NCBI RefSeq assembly: GCF_900099825.1 | Contig: NZ_LT629693.1 | Coordinates: 868,001-932,000, forward strand | DNA: 64,000 nt | Origin: Bradyrhizobium ottawaense | GTDB taxonomy: Bacteria > Pseudomonadota > Alphaproteobacteria > Rhizobiales > Xanthobacteraceae | Direction of reading: 5' to 3' | In this document: piece by piece, positions 1 to 8,067 of the stretch | Layout of the letters: each line of letters opens with the position of its first letter | Position numbering within the stretch: position 1 is the first letter of the stretch | Program-made: the position numbers and the translations under genes | Notes under the pieces: generated by a model | What the model saw: the letters and a program-made list of their open reading frames with translations, nothing else | What the model was told of the DNA's origin: nothing | Databases searched by the model: none

Positions 1-203
1 CGGGCATGATCCTCAAGGTCAATGTGGCGGTCGGCGACCGGATCAGGGCCGGCGACGTCGCCGCCATTCTCGAATCGATGAAGATGGAACTGCGCATCAA
101 CAGCGAGACCGACGGCGTGGTTGCCGCCGTAAACTGCCGGGCCGGCGAAACGGTCGAACGCAATGCCGTCGTCGTGGTCGTGGAGCCGGACGGACAAGCT
201 TAA
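1..203 (+). CDS. Biotin carboxyl carrier domain protein, 3' end only
   Basis: This is the C-terminal end of a biotin/lipoyl-attachment protein whose start lies left of the window; the frame is already open at base 1 (a Pro-Gly precedes the first visible Met). The biotinylation motif ESMKME sits about 23 residues after that Met, with the usual hydrophobic beta-strand pattern of the barrel-sandwich fold. In the family, the motif lysine carries biotin and shuttles carboxyl groups between a biotin carboxylase and a carboxyltransferase. The next gene, an enoyl-CoA hydratase, starts 34 bases after its stop on the same strand. Whether the complete gene is a free-standing carrier or the tail of a larger alpha subunit cannot be seen. 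Confidence 0.85.
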   Translation, partial: GMILKVNVAVGDRIRAGDVAAILESMKMELRINSETDGVVAAVNCRAGETVERNAVVVVVEPDGQA

Positions 204-237
204 TTCACTGACAAGAGCGAATGACGGGAGTGCGGAC

Positions 238-1005
238 ATGCGGTTGGGCAGCGTCAACTACGAAACCAGGGGCAAAGTCGCCCTGCTCACGCTCGACGAG
301 CCCCACAAGCTCAACGCTCTGAGCGCCGGCATTCGCCAAGGTATCCTCGAAGGCCTCGCCAAGGCCGACACGGATGACACCATCCGGGTCGCCGTCATTA
401 CCGGCAACGGCGACAAGGCGTTTTGCGCCGGTGCCGATATCGGCGAGTTCGATTTCGATCCGGAAAAGGCGCGCAGCTTCCTGATTGCCGCAATCGAGGT
501 GCTAGCGGCGCCGGAAAACACCCGCAAGCCCGTGATATCCGCCGTCAACGGCATCGCCTATGGCGGCGGGTTCGAGCTCGCCATCGCTTCGGATTTCATC
601 ATTGCGTCCGACCGCGCGCGGTTCGCGGTGCCGGAAATCAAGCTCGGCCTGCTGCCGGGATTTGCAATCGTACGCCTGCAAGACATCGTCGGCCGCGCCA
701 AGGCCAAGGAGATGAGCATGCTCGGCGACCCCATCTCCGCGCAGGAAGCCTGCCGGCTGGGCATTGCGCTCCGCGTGGTGCCTCATGCCGATGTGCTCGC
801 GGACGCCCTCGCCTTCGCCGAACAGATCGCCTCAAAACCGCGGTTGGCGGTGCGGATGGCTAAATCGTTCCACAATCGTGGCCTCGGTGGCGATGATATC
901 CGTCATGCGATCGACGGATTTCCATTCCTTTTCATGCATGAGGATGCGCGCGAAGGAATCGCCGCGTTCAGGGAGAAACGCCAACCCAAATTCAGCGACA
1001 AATAG
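238..1005 (+). CDS. Enoyl-CoA hydratase/isomerase family protein
   Basis: A 255-residue crotonase-fold protein, the usual family length. It should hydrate or isomerise an enoyl-CoA in the cytoplasm. The oxyanion-hole segment AFCAGADI is at about 61-68. A second segment, YGGGFELA, is at about 108-115. Both glutamates that act in classical hydratases appear to be present, at about E113 (GGGFEL) and E133 (VPEIKLG). The start is taken at 238 because the alignment-like N-terminus begins there; an upstream in-frame Met would overlap the biotin-carrier gene. It follows that gene closely, so the two may share a transcript. The true acyl substrate is not visible. Confidence 0.88.
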   Translation: MRLGSVNYETRGKVALLTLDEPHKLNALSAGIRQGILEGLAKADTDDTIRVAVITGNGDKAFCAGADIGEFDFDPEKARSFLIAAIEVLAAPENTRKPVISAVNGIAYGGGFELAIASDFIIASDRARFAVPEIKLGLLPGFAIVRLQDIVGRAKAKEMSMLGDPISAQEACRLGIALRVVPHADVLADALAFAEQIASKPRLAVRMAKSFHNRGLGGDDIRHAIDGFPFLFMHEDAREGIAAFREKRQPKFSDK

Positions 1006-1170
1006 CAGGTATCCGGCCGCTGGGGTCCAATCGGCGCGGCGTCGGTCAAATCGACAAGAGGCCGCACGGTATCGAGCTTGCAAGGAAATCCAACGTTCGT
1101 TAGCCTTGCACGGCGATCGATAACAAAATTGGCCGGCCTTCAGGCGCTAAGCCAAGACAACGACGCGTGG

Positions 1171-1176
1171 AGGAGG
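1171..1176 (+). promoter_or_regulatory. Strong Shine-Dalgarno deciding a TTG start for livG
   Basis: The sequence AGGAGG ends four bases before a TTG codon at 1181. No ATG nearby gives a comparable start, so the ABC ATPase probably initiates at TTG. Confidence 0.7.
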
Positions 1177-1180
1177 AAAA

Positions 1181-1978
1181 TTGGCTTCTGCTGGTGAAAG
1201 CGCCGGTCCGATACTGCAATGCCAGTCCGTCGAGCGACGCTTTGGCGGGATCGTGGCGCTCAACGGCATCGACATGCAGATCGAACGCGGCGAAATCTTC
1301 GGCTTGGTCGGCCCCAACGGATGCGGCAAAACCACCCTCACCAATGCCATCACCGGCTTCTATCCGCCGCAGCGTGGTCGCATCCTGCTCAACGGACGCG
1401 ACATCACGGGACTGGCACCACACTATATCGCGACTCTGGGCGTAGCGCGCACCTTCCAAAACCTTGCGCTCTTTAACGGCATGAGCGTGCTCGACAACAT
1501 TCTTCTCGGCCGTCACATCCACATGAAGCCCAGCGTGGCACGCACGGCGCTGTATTGGTGGCTCGCCCGCCGGGACGAAACGGCGAACCGCGCCGCGGTC
1601 GAGGACGTCATTGACTTCCTTCAGCTCGAGGGCGTTCGTGACGAACTGGTCGACGGGATTCCGATCGGCCTCAAGAAACGGGTGGAATTGGCGCGCGCAC
1701 TGGCCGCCGAGCCAAGCTTCCTGGTCCTCGATGAGCCGATGGCGGGGATGAACCAGGAAGAAAAGGAATACATGGCGCGGTTCATCCTGGATGCCCGCGA
1801 CGAGCGCGGCGTCACCGTACTGCTGATCGAACATCATATGGATGTCATCACCGGCATTTGCGATCGCATGCTGGCGTTGAATTACGGCGCCATGATCGGC
1901 AGCGGCATCCCGGCCGACGTGGTAGCCGACCCGCGGGTGGTCGAAGCTTATATCGGGGGGGCGCATGCCGCGCGCTGA
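1181..1978 (+). CDS. livG: Branched-chain amino acid-type ABC transporter ATP-binding protein (LivG-like)
   Basis: A 265-residue ATPase of the HAAT (Liv) class that powers uptake through the LivH/LivM channel. Walker A is GPNGCGKTT at about 44-52 and Walker B is FLVLDEPMAG around residue 180. The C-terminus carries the LivG-type region with LIEHHMDV. The ABC signature is unusual: where family members usually have a Gly-Gln-Gln/Arg motif, this protein reads PIGLKKRVELARAL. Translation probably starts at TTG behind AGGAGG. The gene overlaps the next one, an acyl-CoA ligase, by 14 bases. In this context the transporter more likely carries an organic acid than an amino acid, which is inference. 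Confidence 0.9.
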   Translation: MASAGESAGPILQCQSVERRFGGIVALNGIDMQIERGEIFGLVGPNGCGKTTLTNAITGFYPPQRGRILLNGRDITGLAPHYIATLGVARTFQNLALFNGMSVLDNILLGRHIHMKPSVARTALYWWLARRDETANRAAVEDVIDFLQLEGVRDELVDGIPIGLKKRVELARALAAEPSFLVLDEPMAGMNQEEKEYMARFILDARDERGVTVLLIEHHMDVITGICDRMLALNYGAMIGSGIPADVVADPRVVEAYIGGAHAAR

Positions 1979-3890
1979 CCAGGCCTCGGCCTGGAACTTC
2001 GAAACCGACACCACGCTGATCCGCGTGCTGGCTCGCGACGCCGAAGCATTCCCGGACCGCGTGGCGGTGCGCGAAAAGAGCAAAGGCATCTGGCAGGAAG
2101 CGACTTGGCGGGAGTTGCTGGAAATTGTGCTGCGCTGTGCCGCGGGTCTTGAGACGCTGGGATTCAAGGCCGGCGAAGTCATGCTGGTGCTTGGTGACAA
2201 CCGGCCCCGGCTTTATGCGGGAATGCTGGCCGCCGGCGCACTCGGCGGCTACGCGATGCCGGCCTACCCGGATGCGACGCTCGATGAAATCCGTCATTTC
2301 GTCCATGAAGCGGGCGCGCGATTCATGCTCGCCGAAGACCAGGAGCAAGTCGACAAGATACTGGAGTTGCGCGACAAGGGCGCAGCGATCGAGCACATCA
2401 TCTATGACGATCCGCGCGGCTTGACCGCCTACTCCCATCCGGGCCTGGTGTCGTGGGACGCGCTCCAGGCCAGGGGCGCTGAACGCCTCGCTGCCAGCGC
2501 CGATGTCCGAGCCGAACTCGTCGCCCGCGCCCGTCCCGATGATCCCGCCGTATTCGTGCATTCGTCCGGGAGCACCGGCAAGCCGAAGGGCGTGGTGCTT
2601 TCCCATCGCAATTTGTTGGCAGGCGTTCGAAACGCCTATCAAGGCAAGGCGTTCGACTTCGGCGAAAGCATTCTGGCCTATTTGCCGATGGCCTGGGTTG
2701 GCGACTTCGCGGTGACGATGGCTGCTGGCGTCGCGTTGCATTTTACGATCAACATTCCCGAGCGCCAGGAAACCGTGTTGCAGAACCTGCGCGAGATCGC
2801 GCCGACATTCTATCTCGCCGCACCGCGCAGCTGGGACAATCTGCTGACCGCCATCCAGGTGCGCGTCGAGGATTCCTCCTGGCTCAAGAAGCGAGTCTAC
2901 GAATTCTTCATGGCGTCGGCCATTTCCGCCGAAAAACGCAAACTCGACGGCCACGAGCCCACCTTGAAACAACGGCTGCTCGGCCCGCTCGGCGAATGGC
3001 TGGTCTCCGGTCCGATCAAGGACCAGTTCGGCCTCACCCGGTTGCGCGGCGCCTTCACCGGCGGCGAGGCCATGGGCGAAGATACCTTCGTGTTTTACCG
3101 AGCGCTCGGAATCAAGCTGCGTCAGCTCTACGGCCAGACTGAAAGCTGCGCCTATAATGCCATTCAGAGTCTGGACGAGGTGCGGCTGCACACAGTCGGA
3201 CGCCCGCTGCCGGGCGTCGAACTCAAGATCAGTGACACCGGCGAGATCCTGATCCGATCAGGCAGCGTGTTCAGCGGCTACTTCAAGCAGGAAGAGGCTA
3301 CACGAGAAAGTCTCGAGGACGGCTGGCTGCACACCGGAGATGCCGGCTATGTCGAACCCGACGGCCATCTTGTCGTGCTGGGACGCGTATCCGATGTCGT
3401 GCACACCGCCAAGGGCGAGCGGTATATTCCCAATTATATCGAGAACCGCCTGAAGTTCAGCCCCTACATCAAGGACGCCGCGGTGGTCGGACGCGGTCGC
3501 GATACGCTGGCAGCCCTGATCTGCATCGACAAGGACGCTGTCGGCCTCTGGGCCGAACTGCGCGGCATCTCCTATATCTCCTATGCTGACTTATCGCAGA
3601 AGCCGCAGGTGATTGAGCTCGTGGCCTCAGCGGTCAAGCACGTCAACAGCACGCTGCTGGAGGGCCTGCAGTTGCGGCAATTCGTCTGCCTGCACAAGGA
3701 GTTCGACGCCGACGACGGGGAGATCACGCGAACCCGCAAGATCCGCCGCAACGTCGTCGAGGAACGCTACCAGCCGATCATCGATGCCATCTATGACCGC
3801 AAGCGCACAGTCCTGATGAAGGCGCAGATCAGCTACGAGTCTGGCGAGGTCGGCGTCATCGAGCGCACGCTCACGATACAGGAGGCCTGA
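1965..3890 (+). CDS. AMP-forming acyl-CoA synthetase (long-chain-type ligase) within a liv operon
   Basis: A 641-residue ANL-superfamily ligase that would activate a carboxylic acid with ATP and CoA. The P-loop-like adenylation motif reads HSSGSTGKPKG at about residue 200. YGQTES is near 390, and the TGD motif (HTGDAGY) is near 450. The protein continues well past the usual C-terminal domain with a tail rich in charged residues, as in long-chain ligases. The gene overlaps livG by 14 bases and ends two bases before livH, so it is translationally locked into the transporter operon. This points to import followed by immediate CoA activation of the same substrate. The substrate is unknown. Confidence 0.9.
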   Translation: MPRADQASAWNFETDTTLIRVLARDAEAFPDRVAVREKSKGIWQEATWRELLEIVLRCAAGLETLGFKAGEVMLVLGDNRPRLYAGMLAAGALGGYAMPAYPDATLDEIRHFVHEAGARFMLAEDQEQVDKILELRDKGAAIEHIIYDDPRGLTAYSHPGLVSWDALQARGAERLAASADVRAELVARARPDDPAVFVHSSGSTGKPKGVVLSHRNLLAGVRNAYQGKAFDFGESILAYLPMAWVGDFAVTMAAGVALHFTINIPERQETVLQNLREIAPTFYLAAPRSWDNLLTAIQVRVEDSSWLKKRVYEFFMASAISAEKRKLDGHEPTLKQRLLGPLGEWLVSGPIKDQFGLTRLRGAFTGGEAMGEDTFVFYRALGIKLRQLYGQTESCAYNAIQSLDEVRLHTVGRPLPGVELKISDTGEILIRSGSVFSGYFKQEEATRESLEDGWLHTGDAGYVEPDGHLVVLGRVSDVVHTAKGERYIPNYIENRLKFSPYIKDAAVVGRGRDTLAALICIDKDAVGLWAELRGISYISYADLSQKPQVIELVASAVKHVNSTLLEGLQLRQFVCLHKEFDADDGEITRTRKIRRNVVEERYQPIIDAIYDRKRTVLMKAQISYESGEVGVIERTLTIQEA

Positions 3891-3892
3891 CG

Positions 3893-4780
3893 ATGGATTG
3901 GGCACTGCTGGCCGAATCGGCGATCAACGGCGGTCTTGTCGGCCTGATGTATTCATTGGTCGCGATGGGTATCGTACTGATCTACAAATCGTCCTCGGTT
4001 CCCAATCTTGCGCAGGGCGCGATGACGATGCTGGGCGCCTATGTGGTGCTCGCCTTCACCAACAATGCCAAGGCACCGATCTGGCTTGCGATCATGCTGG
4101 CGATCGTGACGATGTTCGGCGTCGGCATGACTATCGAGCGGGTCGCGCTTCGCCGGCTCGCCGGCCGTCCGATCATCATGATCCTGATGATGACGCTTGG
4201 GCTGGAAATCTTGCTGCGGGCGGGATCGATGACGATCTGGGGCGGCACCGGCCGTCCGATGCCGCTCGGCATCAGCGACGATCCGCTTTTCCTGGGTCCG
4301 CTGTTGATCAACCGCACCTATGCCGTCGGCGCCGCCGTCGCCATCGTGATGTTCGGCCTGTTCATGCTGTTCTTCCGGACCAGGATGGGCGTGGTGCTAC
4401 GCGCGATCTCGGATGACTACACCGCGGCATGGTCGGTCGGAATCTCCGTCGAGCGTGGCGTGGCGCTGTCCTGGGCGATGTCGGCGGTGGTGGCAACGAT
4501 CGCGGGAGTCCTTTGGGCCTCCGTGCAAGGCGTCGACCAGTCGCTGGCGCAGTTGCTGCTCAAGGGGGTGACGGTTGCCGTCCTCGGAGGGATGGACAGT
4601 CTCGGCGGCGCGTTGCTCGCGGGCGTACTGCTCGGCATCGTGGAAGGCGTCGCCGCCAGTTTTCTCGATCCCCTGCTCGGCGGCGCCAGCCGCGACCTCG
4701 TCGATGCGGCGATGCTGATCCTGACCATCATGCTCAGACCGCACGGCCTCTATGGCCGCCACGACATCGAGAGGATCTGA
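3893..4780 (+). CDS. livH: Branched-chain amino acid-type ABC permease (LivH-like)
   Basis: A 295-residue inner-membrane permease with about eight hydrophobic segments. It contains the LivH-type N-terminus (INGGLVGLMYSLVAMGIVL) and the conserved loop RAISDDYTAAWSVGIS, which resembles the EAA-like coupling region. It forms the channel with the next gene's product. It starts two bases after the ligase stop and is followed four bases later by livM, so all belong to one operon. Length and segment pattern are normal for the family. Confidence 0.92.
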   Translation: MDWALLAESAINGGLVGLMYSLVAMGIVLIYKSSSVPNLAQGAMTMLGAYVVLAFTNNAKAPIWLAIMLAIVTMFGVGMTIERVALRRLAGRPIIMILMMTLGLEILLRAGSMTIWGGTGRPMPLGISDDPLFLGPLLINRTYAVGAAVAIVMFGLFMLFFRTRMGVVLRAISDDYTAAWSVGISVERGVALSWAMSAVVATIAGVLWASVQGVDQSLAQLLLKGVTVAVLGGMDSLGGALLAGVLLGIVEGVAASFLDPLLGGASRDLVDAAMLILTIMLRPHGLYGRHDIERI

Positions 4781-4784
4781 GCCC

Positions 4785-5858
4785 ATGCTGTTCCGGCAAG
4801 CCGGTATTTTTCATACGAACTATGCCAGCGATCGGGCGCTGTTCCCGATTGCTGCCGATCGCTGGATGATCGGCGTTTTGCTGGCGTTCGGCCTAACCGC
4901 GCCGCTACTGGTGAATTCGCTTTATCTCAGCAGCTATTTACTGCCGTGGCTGGTATGGACCGCCGGCGCGCTCGGCCTCAATCTCATTCTCGGATGGGCC
5001 GGACAATTTCACCTCGGCTATGCCGCCGTGATGGGGATCGGCGCCTATGCGACGGTTCATGCCACCAGGGCCGGCGTCCCCTGGGAAATCGCCATCGTGC
5101 TCGGTGGATCGACCGCCGCGATCATCGGAATCGGCTTTGCATTCGCCGCGTTGCGCGTCAAGGGCCTGTATCTGGCGCTGAGCACGCTGGCCCTGCAGTT
5201 CGTCATGGACTGGGTGATCTCGCATGTTCCGGCCATCAGCGGCGGCACGCAAGCCACGCTGCAGGCGCCGGACATTCGGTTGTTTGGCCTGCCCATTACA
5301 TCGGATGCCGGGCTATATTACGTGGCGCTGGTATGGTGCATCCTGGTGACGTCCTTCATGCTCAATTTGCGGCGGACCGCGCTCGGCCGCGCCCTGATCG
5401 CGGTTCGGGAAAAGGACTTTGCTGCGGCGGTCATCGGCGTCAACAGCTTCTATTTCAAGCTGGTGGCCTTTTCGACCTCGTCGTTCATCGGCGGCGTGAC
5501 CGGGGCGATCCTGATCGGGACGTTCTACCACGCGGTCACGCCCGAGCAGTTTTCCGTCGATGTTTCGATCCAGGCGTTGGCGATGGTCATCGTCGGCGGA
5601 CTGGGCAGCATCATCGGCAGCTATTTCGGCGCCGCGTTCATTCTGTTGATGCCGGGCGCCATGAACAGCTTGATCTCATGGGCGGCGATCCGCTTTGGAT
5701 TTTCGCTCAGCATCGAGACGCTGGCCCATCTTCCGCAGGCGCTCTACGGCGCGCTGATCATCGGCTTTCTCCTGATCGAGCCGCTGGGGCTCGGAAAGAT
5801 CTACAACAACGTCCGCGACTATCTGCTGGTTTGGCCGTTCGGCTACGTGAAGAAATAG
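4785..5858 (+). CDS. livM: Branched-chain amino acid-type ABC permease (LivM-like)
   Basis: A 357-residue inner-membrane permease, partner of LivH. The family hallmark GWAGQFHLGYAAVMGIGAY lies at about residues 68-86. The cytoplasmic coupling region ALIAVREKDFAAAVIGVN lies near 205. The start at 4785 is chosen because it follows the livH stop by four bases; an earlier in-frame Met would overlap livH. The stop is three bases before the livF start. Nothing is missing relative to the family. Confidence 0.92.
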   Translation: MLFRQAGIFHTNYASDRALFPIAADRWMIGVLLAFGLTAPLLVNSLYLSSYLLPWLVWTAGALGLNLILGWAGQFHLGYAAVMGIGAYATVHATRAGVPWEIAIVLGGSTAAIIGIGFAFAALRVKGLYLALSTLALQFVMDWVISHVPAISGGTQATLQAPDIRLFGLPITSDAGLYYVALVWCILVTSFMLNLRRTALGRALIAVREKDFAAAVIGVNSFYFKLVAFSTSSFIGGVTGAILIGTFYHAVTPEQFSVDVSIQALAMVIVGGLGSIIGSYFGAAFILLMPGAMNSLISWAAIRFGFSLSIETLAHLPQALYGALIIGFLLIEPLGLGKIYNNVRDYLLVWPFGYVKK

Positions 5859-5861
5859 CCC

Positions 5862-6677
5862 ATGCAAACCGCGAACACGCCCGCCGCCGCAAAGGTGCTC
5901 TCGCTGAACAACATCGAGGTCGTTTACGACCACGTTTCTCTCGCCATCAAGGGCGTGTCGATCGATGTGCCCGAAGGCGGCATGGTGGCGTTGCTGGGCG
6001 CCAACGGCGCCGGCAAGAGTACCACCCTGAAGTCGATCAGCGGATTGCTGGTCGCCGAGCGAGGTGAAGTCCGCCGCGGAGAACTGCAGTTTCTGGGCCG
6101 CAACATCAGCGCGCTGTCGCCGCAGGAACGGGTCAAGCTCGGCATAGCCCATGTGCTCGAGGGCCGGCGAGTGTTTGAGCATCTGACCCCCGACGAAAAC
6201 CTGATCGCGGCATCAGCCGTGCGCAGCCGCCACGACATGCACCGCAACAAGGAGCGGGTTTACAGCTATTTTCCGCGCCTGCACGAGCGCCGTGCCGTCG
6301 CATCAGGGTATCTCTCCGGCGGCGAACAGCAGATGCTCGCGATCGGGCGCGCCCTGATGACGCAACCGAAACTGCTGATGCTCGACGAACCCAGTCTGGG
6401 ACTGGCTCCGTTCCTGGTGGCGGAAATCTTCCAGATCATCAGTCGCATCAACCGGGAGGACGGATTGTCGGTGCTACTGGTCGAGCAGAACGCGGTGGCG
6501 GCGCTCGAGATCGTGTCGCACGGCTATCTCATTGAGAGCGGCCGCATCGTGATGCACGATACGGCCGAGGCCCTGAAGAGAAACCCGGATATCCAGGAGT
6601 TCTATCTTGGAGGCACGAAAGGCAAGAGCTTCCATGACATCAAGCACTACAGCCGACGGAAGCGCTGGCTGACATAA
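5862..6677 (+). CDS. livF: Branched-chain amino acid-type ABC transporter ATP-binding protein (LivF-like)
   Basis: The second ATPase of the Liv-type importer, 271 residues. Walker A is GANGAGKST, the signature is LSGGEQQML, and Walker B is LLMLDEPSLG followed by the switch region VEQNA. Unlike the LivG partner, all motifs are canonical. It starts three bases after livM. The C-terminal extension after the LivF core (GKSFHDIKHYSRRKRW) is somewhat longer than in typical LivF proteins. It is followed by the substrate-binding protein after 74 bases. Confidence 0.92.
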   Translation: MQTANTPAAAKVLSLNNIEVVYDHVSLAIKGVSIDVPEGGMVALLGANGAGKSTTLKSISGLLVAERGEVRRGELQFLGRNISALSPQERVKLGIAHVLEGRRVFEHLTPDENLIAASAVRSRHDMHRNKERVYSYFPRLHERRAVASGYLSGGEQQMLAIGRALMTQPKLLMLDEPSLGLAPFLVAEIFQIISRINREDGLSVLLVEQNAVAALEIVSHGYLIESGRIVMHDTAEALKRNPDIQEFYLGGTKGKSFHDIKHYSRRKRWLT

Positions 6678-6751
6678 CTGCGCACGACAAGCATGAGAAA
6701 ACTGACCGGACCAACACGGCAGCGAACCAGTTCAATCAAGGGAGGATTCGA

Positions 6752-7999
6752 ATGAAGTATTTACCGATCGTGGCCGGCCTCGCGTGGACCGCCCTCACCG
6801 TCATGCCGGCGACCGCAGCCGATCCGATGCGTTTCGGGCTCTGCTACGATCTCTCCAAGGCTTATACATTCGTCACACCTCAGGTGGCCCAGGCTGCCAA
6901 GGACTATGCCGAGCTCCTCAACATGAAGGGCGGCATTGAAGGTCATCCGGTCGAGATGATCGTGCAGGATCACGGCAACGAACCGCAGCGCGGCATCGAA
7001 TGCTACGAGAAGCTGAAACGCGACGGCGTCATGGTATTCGACATGCTGTCGACCCCGGTATCGCGCGCGGTTCTTCCCCGCGTCATGAAGGACGGCAATA
7101 TCCTGATCCAGTCGCTGGCCGGGCGCGGCGACGCCGTCGATGGCGACGTCTTCAAATGGGTATTCCCCGTCGGCCCGACCTATTGGGGGCAGGCCTCGAA
7201 CGACATCGAATACATCAAGCAGAAGTCGGGCGGCCAACTGAAGGGCGTCAAGATCGCATTTCTCTACGTCGATTACCCGTTCGGCCAGGAACCGATCGGT
7301 ATCCTGAAGACGCTGGCCGCCAAGGAAGGTTTTGATCTGCAGCTGTTTCCGTATCCGCTTCCGGGCAACGACCAGGCCTCGGCCTGGTCCCAGATCCGCC
7401 GCTTTGCGCCGGACTGGATCGTCAGCTGGAGCCTGTCGAACATGCACGTGATCGCGTCGCGCGAGATGAAGCGCAACGGCATCGCGCTCGACAAATACAT
7501 CGCCGTCAACTGGATGAACGAGATCGATATCGGCAATATCGGCGCCGAGGCCGCCAAGGGCATCAAGCGCGGCACCAACGTCGCCGGCGGCTCGAACCAT
7601 CCAATCATCCAGGAGATCATCAAGGAACTCTACGACAAGGGAAAAGGAAACGGCGACCGCAAGAACCTCGAGGACGTCTACTACAACACCGGTCTTGCGA
7701 TCTGGTCGATCGCGGTCGAAGGCGCCCGCCTCGCCATCAAGAAAGACGGCTGGCCGTTGACACCCGAGAAGATCAAGAACGGCCTCGAAAGTATCAAGGA
7801 CTACAACGCCAACGACATGATGGCGCCGGTCACCGTGACCGCACAGGATCATGGCGGCGGCGGCAAGACTCGAATCGAGATGTGGGACGGAGCCAAGTGG
7901 ATACCGCAGACCGACTGGATCGCCGCCTACAAGGATGACGTGTGGAACGTGGTGAAGGCCCAATCGGCCGACTACGCCAAGTCCGACGCCCAGAAATAG
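6752..7999 (+). CDS. Periplasmic ABC substrate-binding protein, Liv family
   Basis: A 415-residue type I periplasmic binding protein. The first about 22 residues form a Sec signal peptide ending at ATA-AD, so it acts in the periplasm and hands substrate to LivH/LivM. GGAGGA lies just upstream of the ATG. The body shows the family pattern: a GGIEGHPVEMIVQDHG-like segment near 50, and the hinge region around MFDMLSTPVSRA-like residues. The ligand is not deducible. Association with an acyl-CoA ligase argues for a carboxylate such as an aromatic, alicyclic or dicarboxylic acid. It is the last gene of the operon and is followed by a hairpin at 8019-8045. Confidence 0.9.
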   Translation: MKYLPIVAGLAWTALTVMPATAADPMRFGLCYDLSKAYTFVTPQVAQAAKDYAELLNMKGGIEGHPVEMIVQDHGNEPQRGIECYEKLKRDGVMVFDMLSTPVSRAVLPRVMKDGNILIQSLAGRGDAVDGDVFKWVFPVGPTYWGQASNDIEYIKQKSGGQLKGVKIAFLYVDYPFGQEPIGILKTLAAKEGFDLQLFPYPLPGNDQASAWSQIRRFAPDWIVSWSLSNMHVIASREMKRNGIALDKYIAVNWMNEIDIGNIGAEAAKGIKRGTNVAGGSNHPIIQEIIKELYDKGKGNGDRKNLEDVYYNTGLAIWSIAVEGARLAIKKDGWPLTPEKIKNGLESIKDYNANDMMAPVTVTAQDHGGGGKTRIEMWDGAKWIPQTDWIAAYKDDVWNVVKAQSADYAKSDAQK

Positions 8000-8018
8000 G
8001 CCTCGGTACGCAGAGGGC

Positions 8019-8045
8019 GTGGCACTGAGCCTGTCTCAGTGCCAC
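8019..8045. terminator. Perfect hairpin between convergent genes
   Basis: An 11-bp perfect inverted repeat (GTGGCACTGAG / CTCAGTGCCAC) with a 5-base loop lies between the convergent stop codons at 7999 and 8068. No T-run follows on either strand, so it is a plausible but not classical bidirectional terminator. Confidence 0.6.
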
Positions 8046-8067
8046 ACCTGACGCTTAGGCCGAGCAG

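Noticed and set aside
1848..3191. Long open frame on the minus strand opposite the ligase gene
   Set aside because: Its codons mirror the ligase gene, it has no domain or ribosome site, and GC-rich DNA produces many such frames. The same applies to long antisense frames at 6761-7963, 12243-13592, 17019-19162 and 21658-22809.
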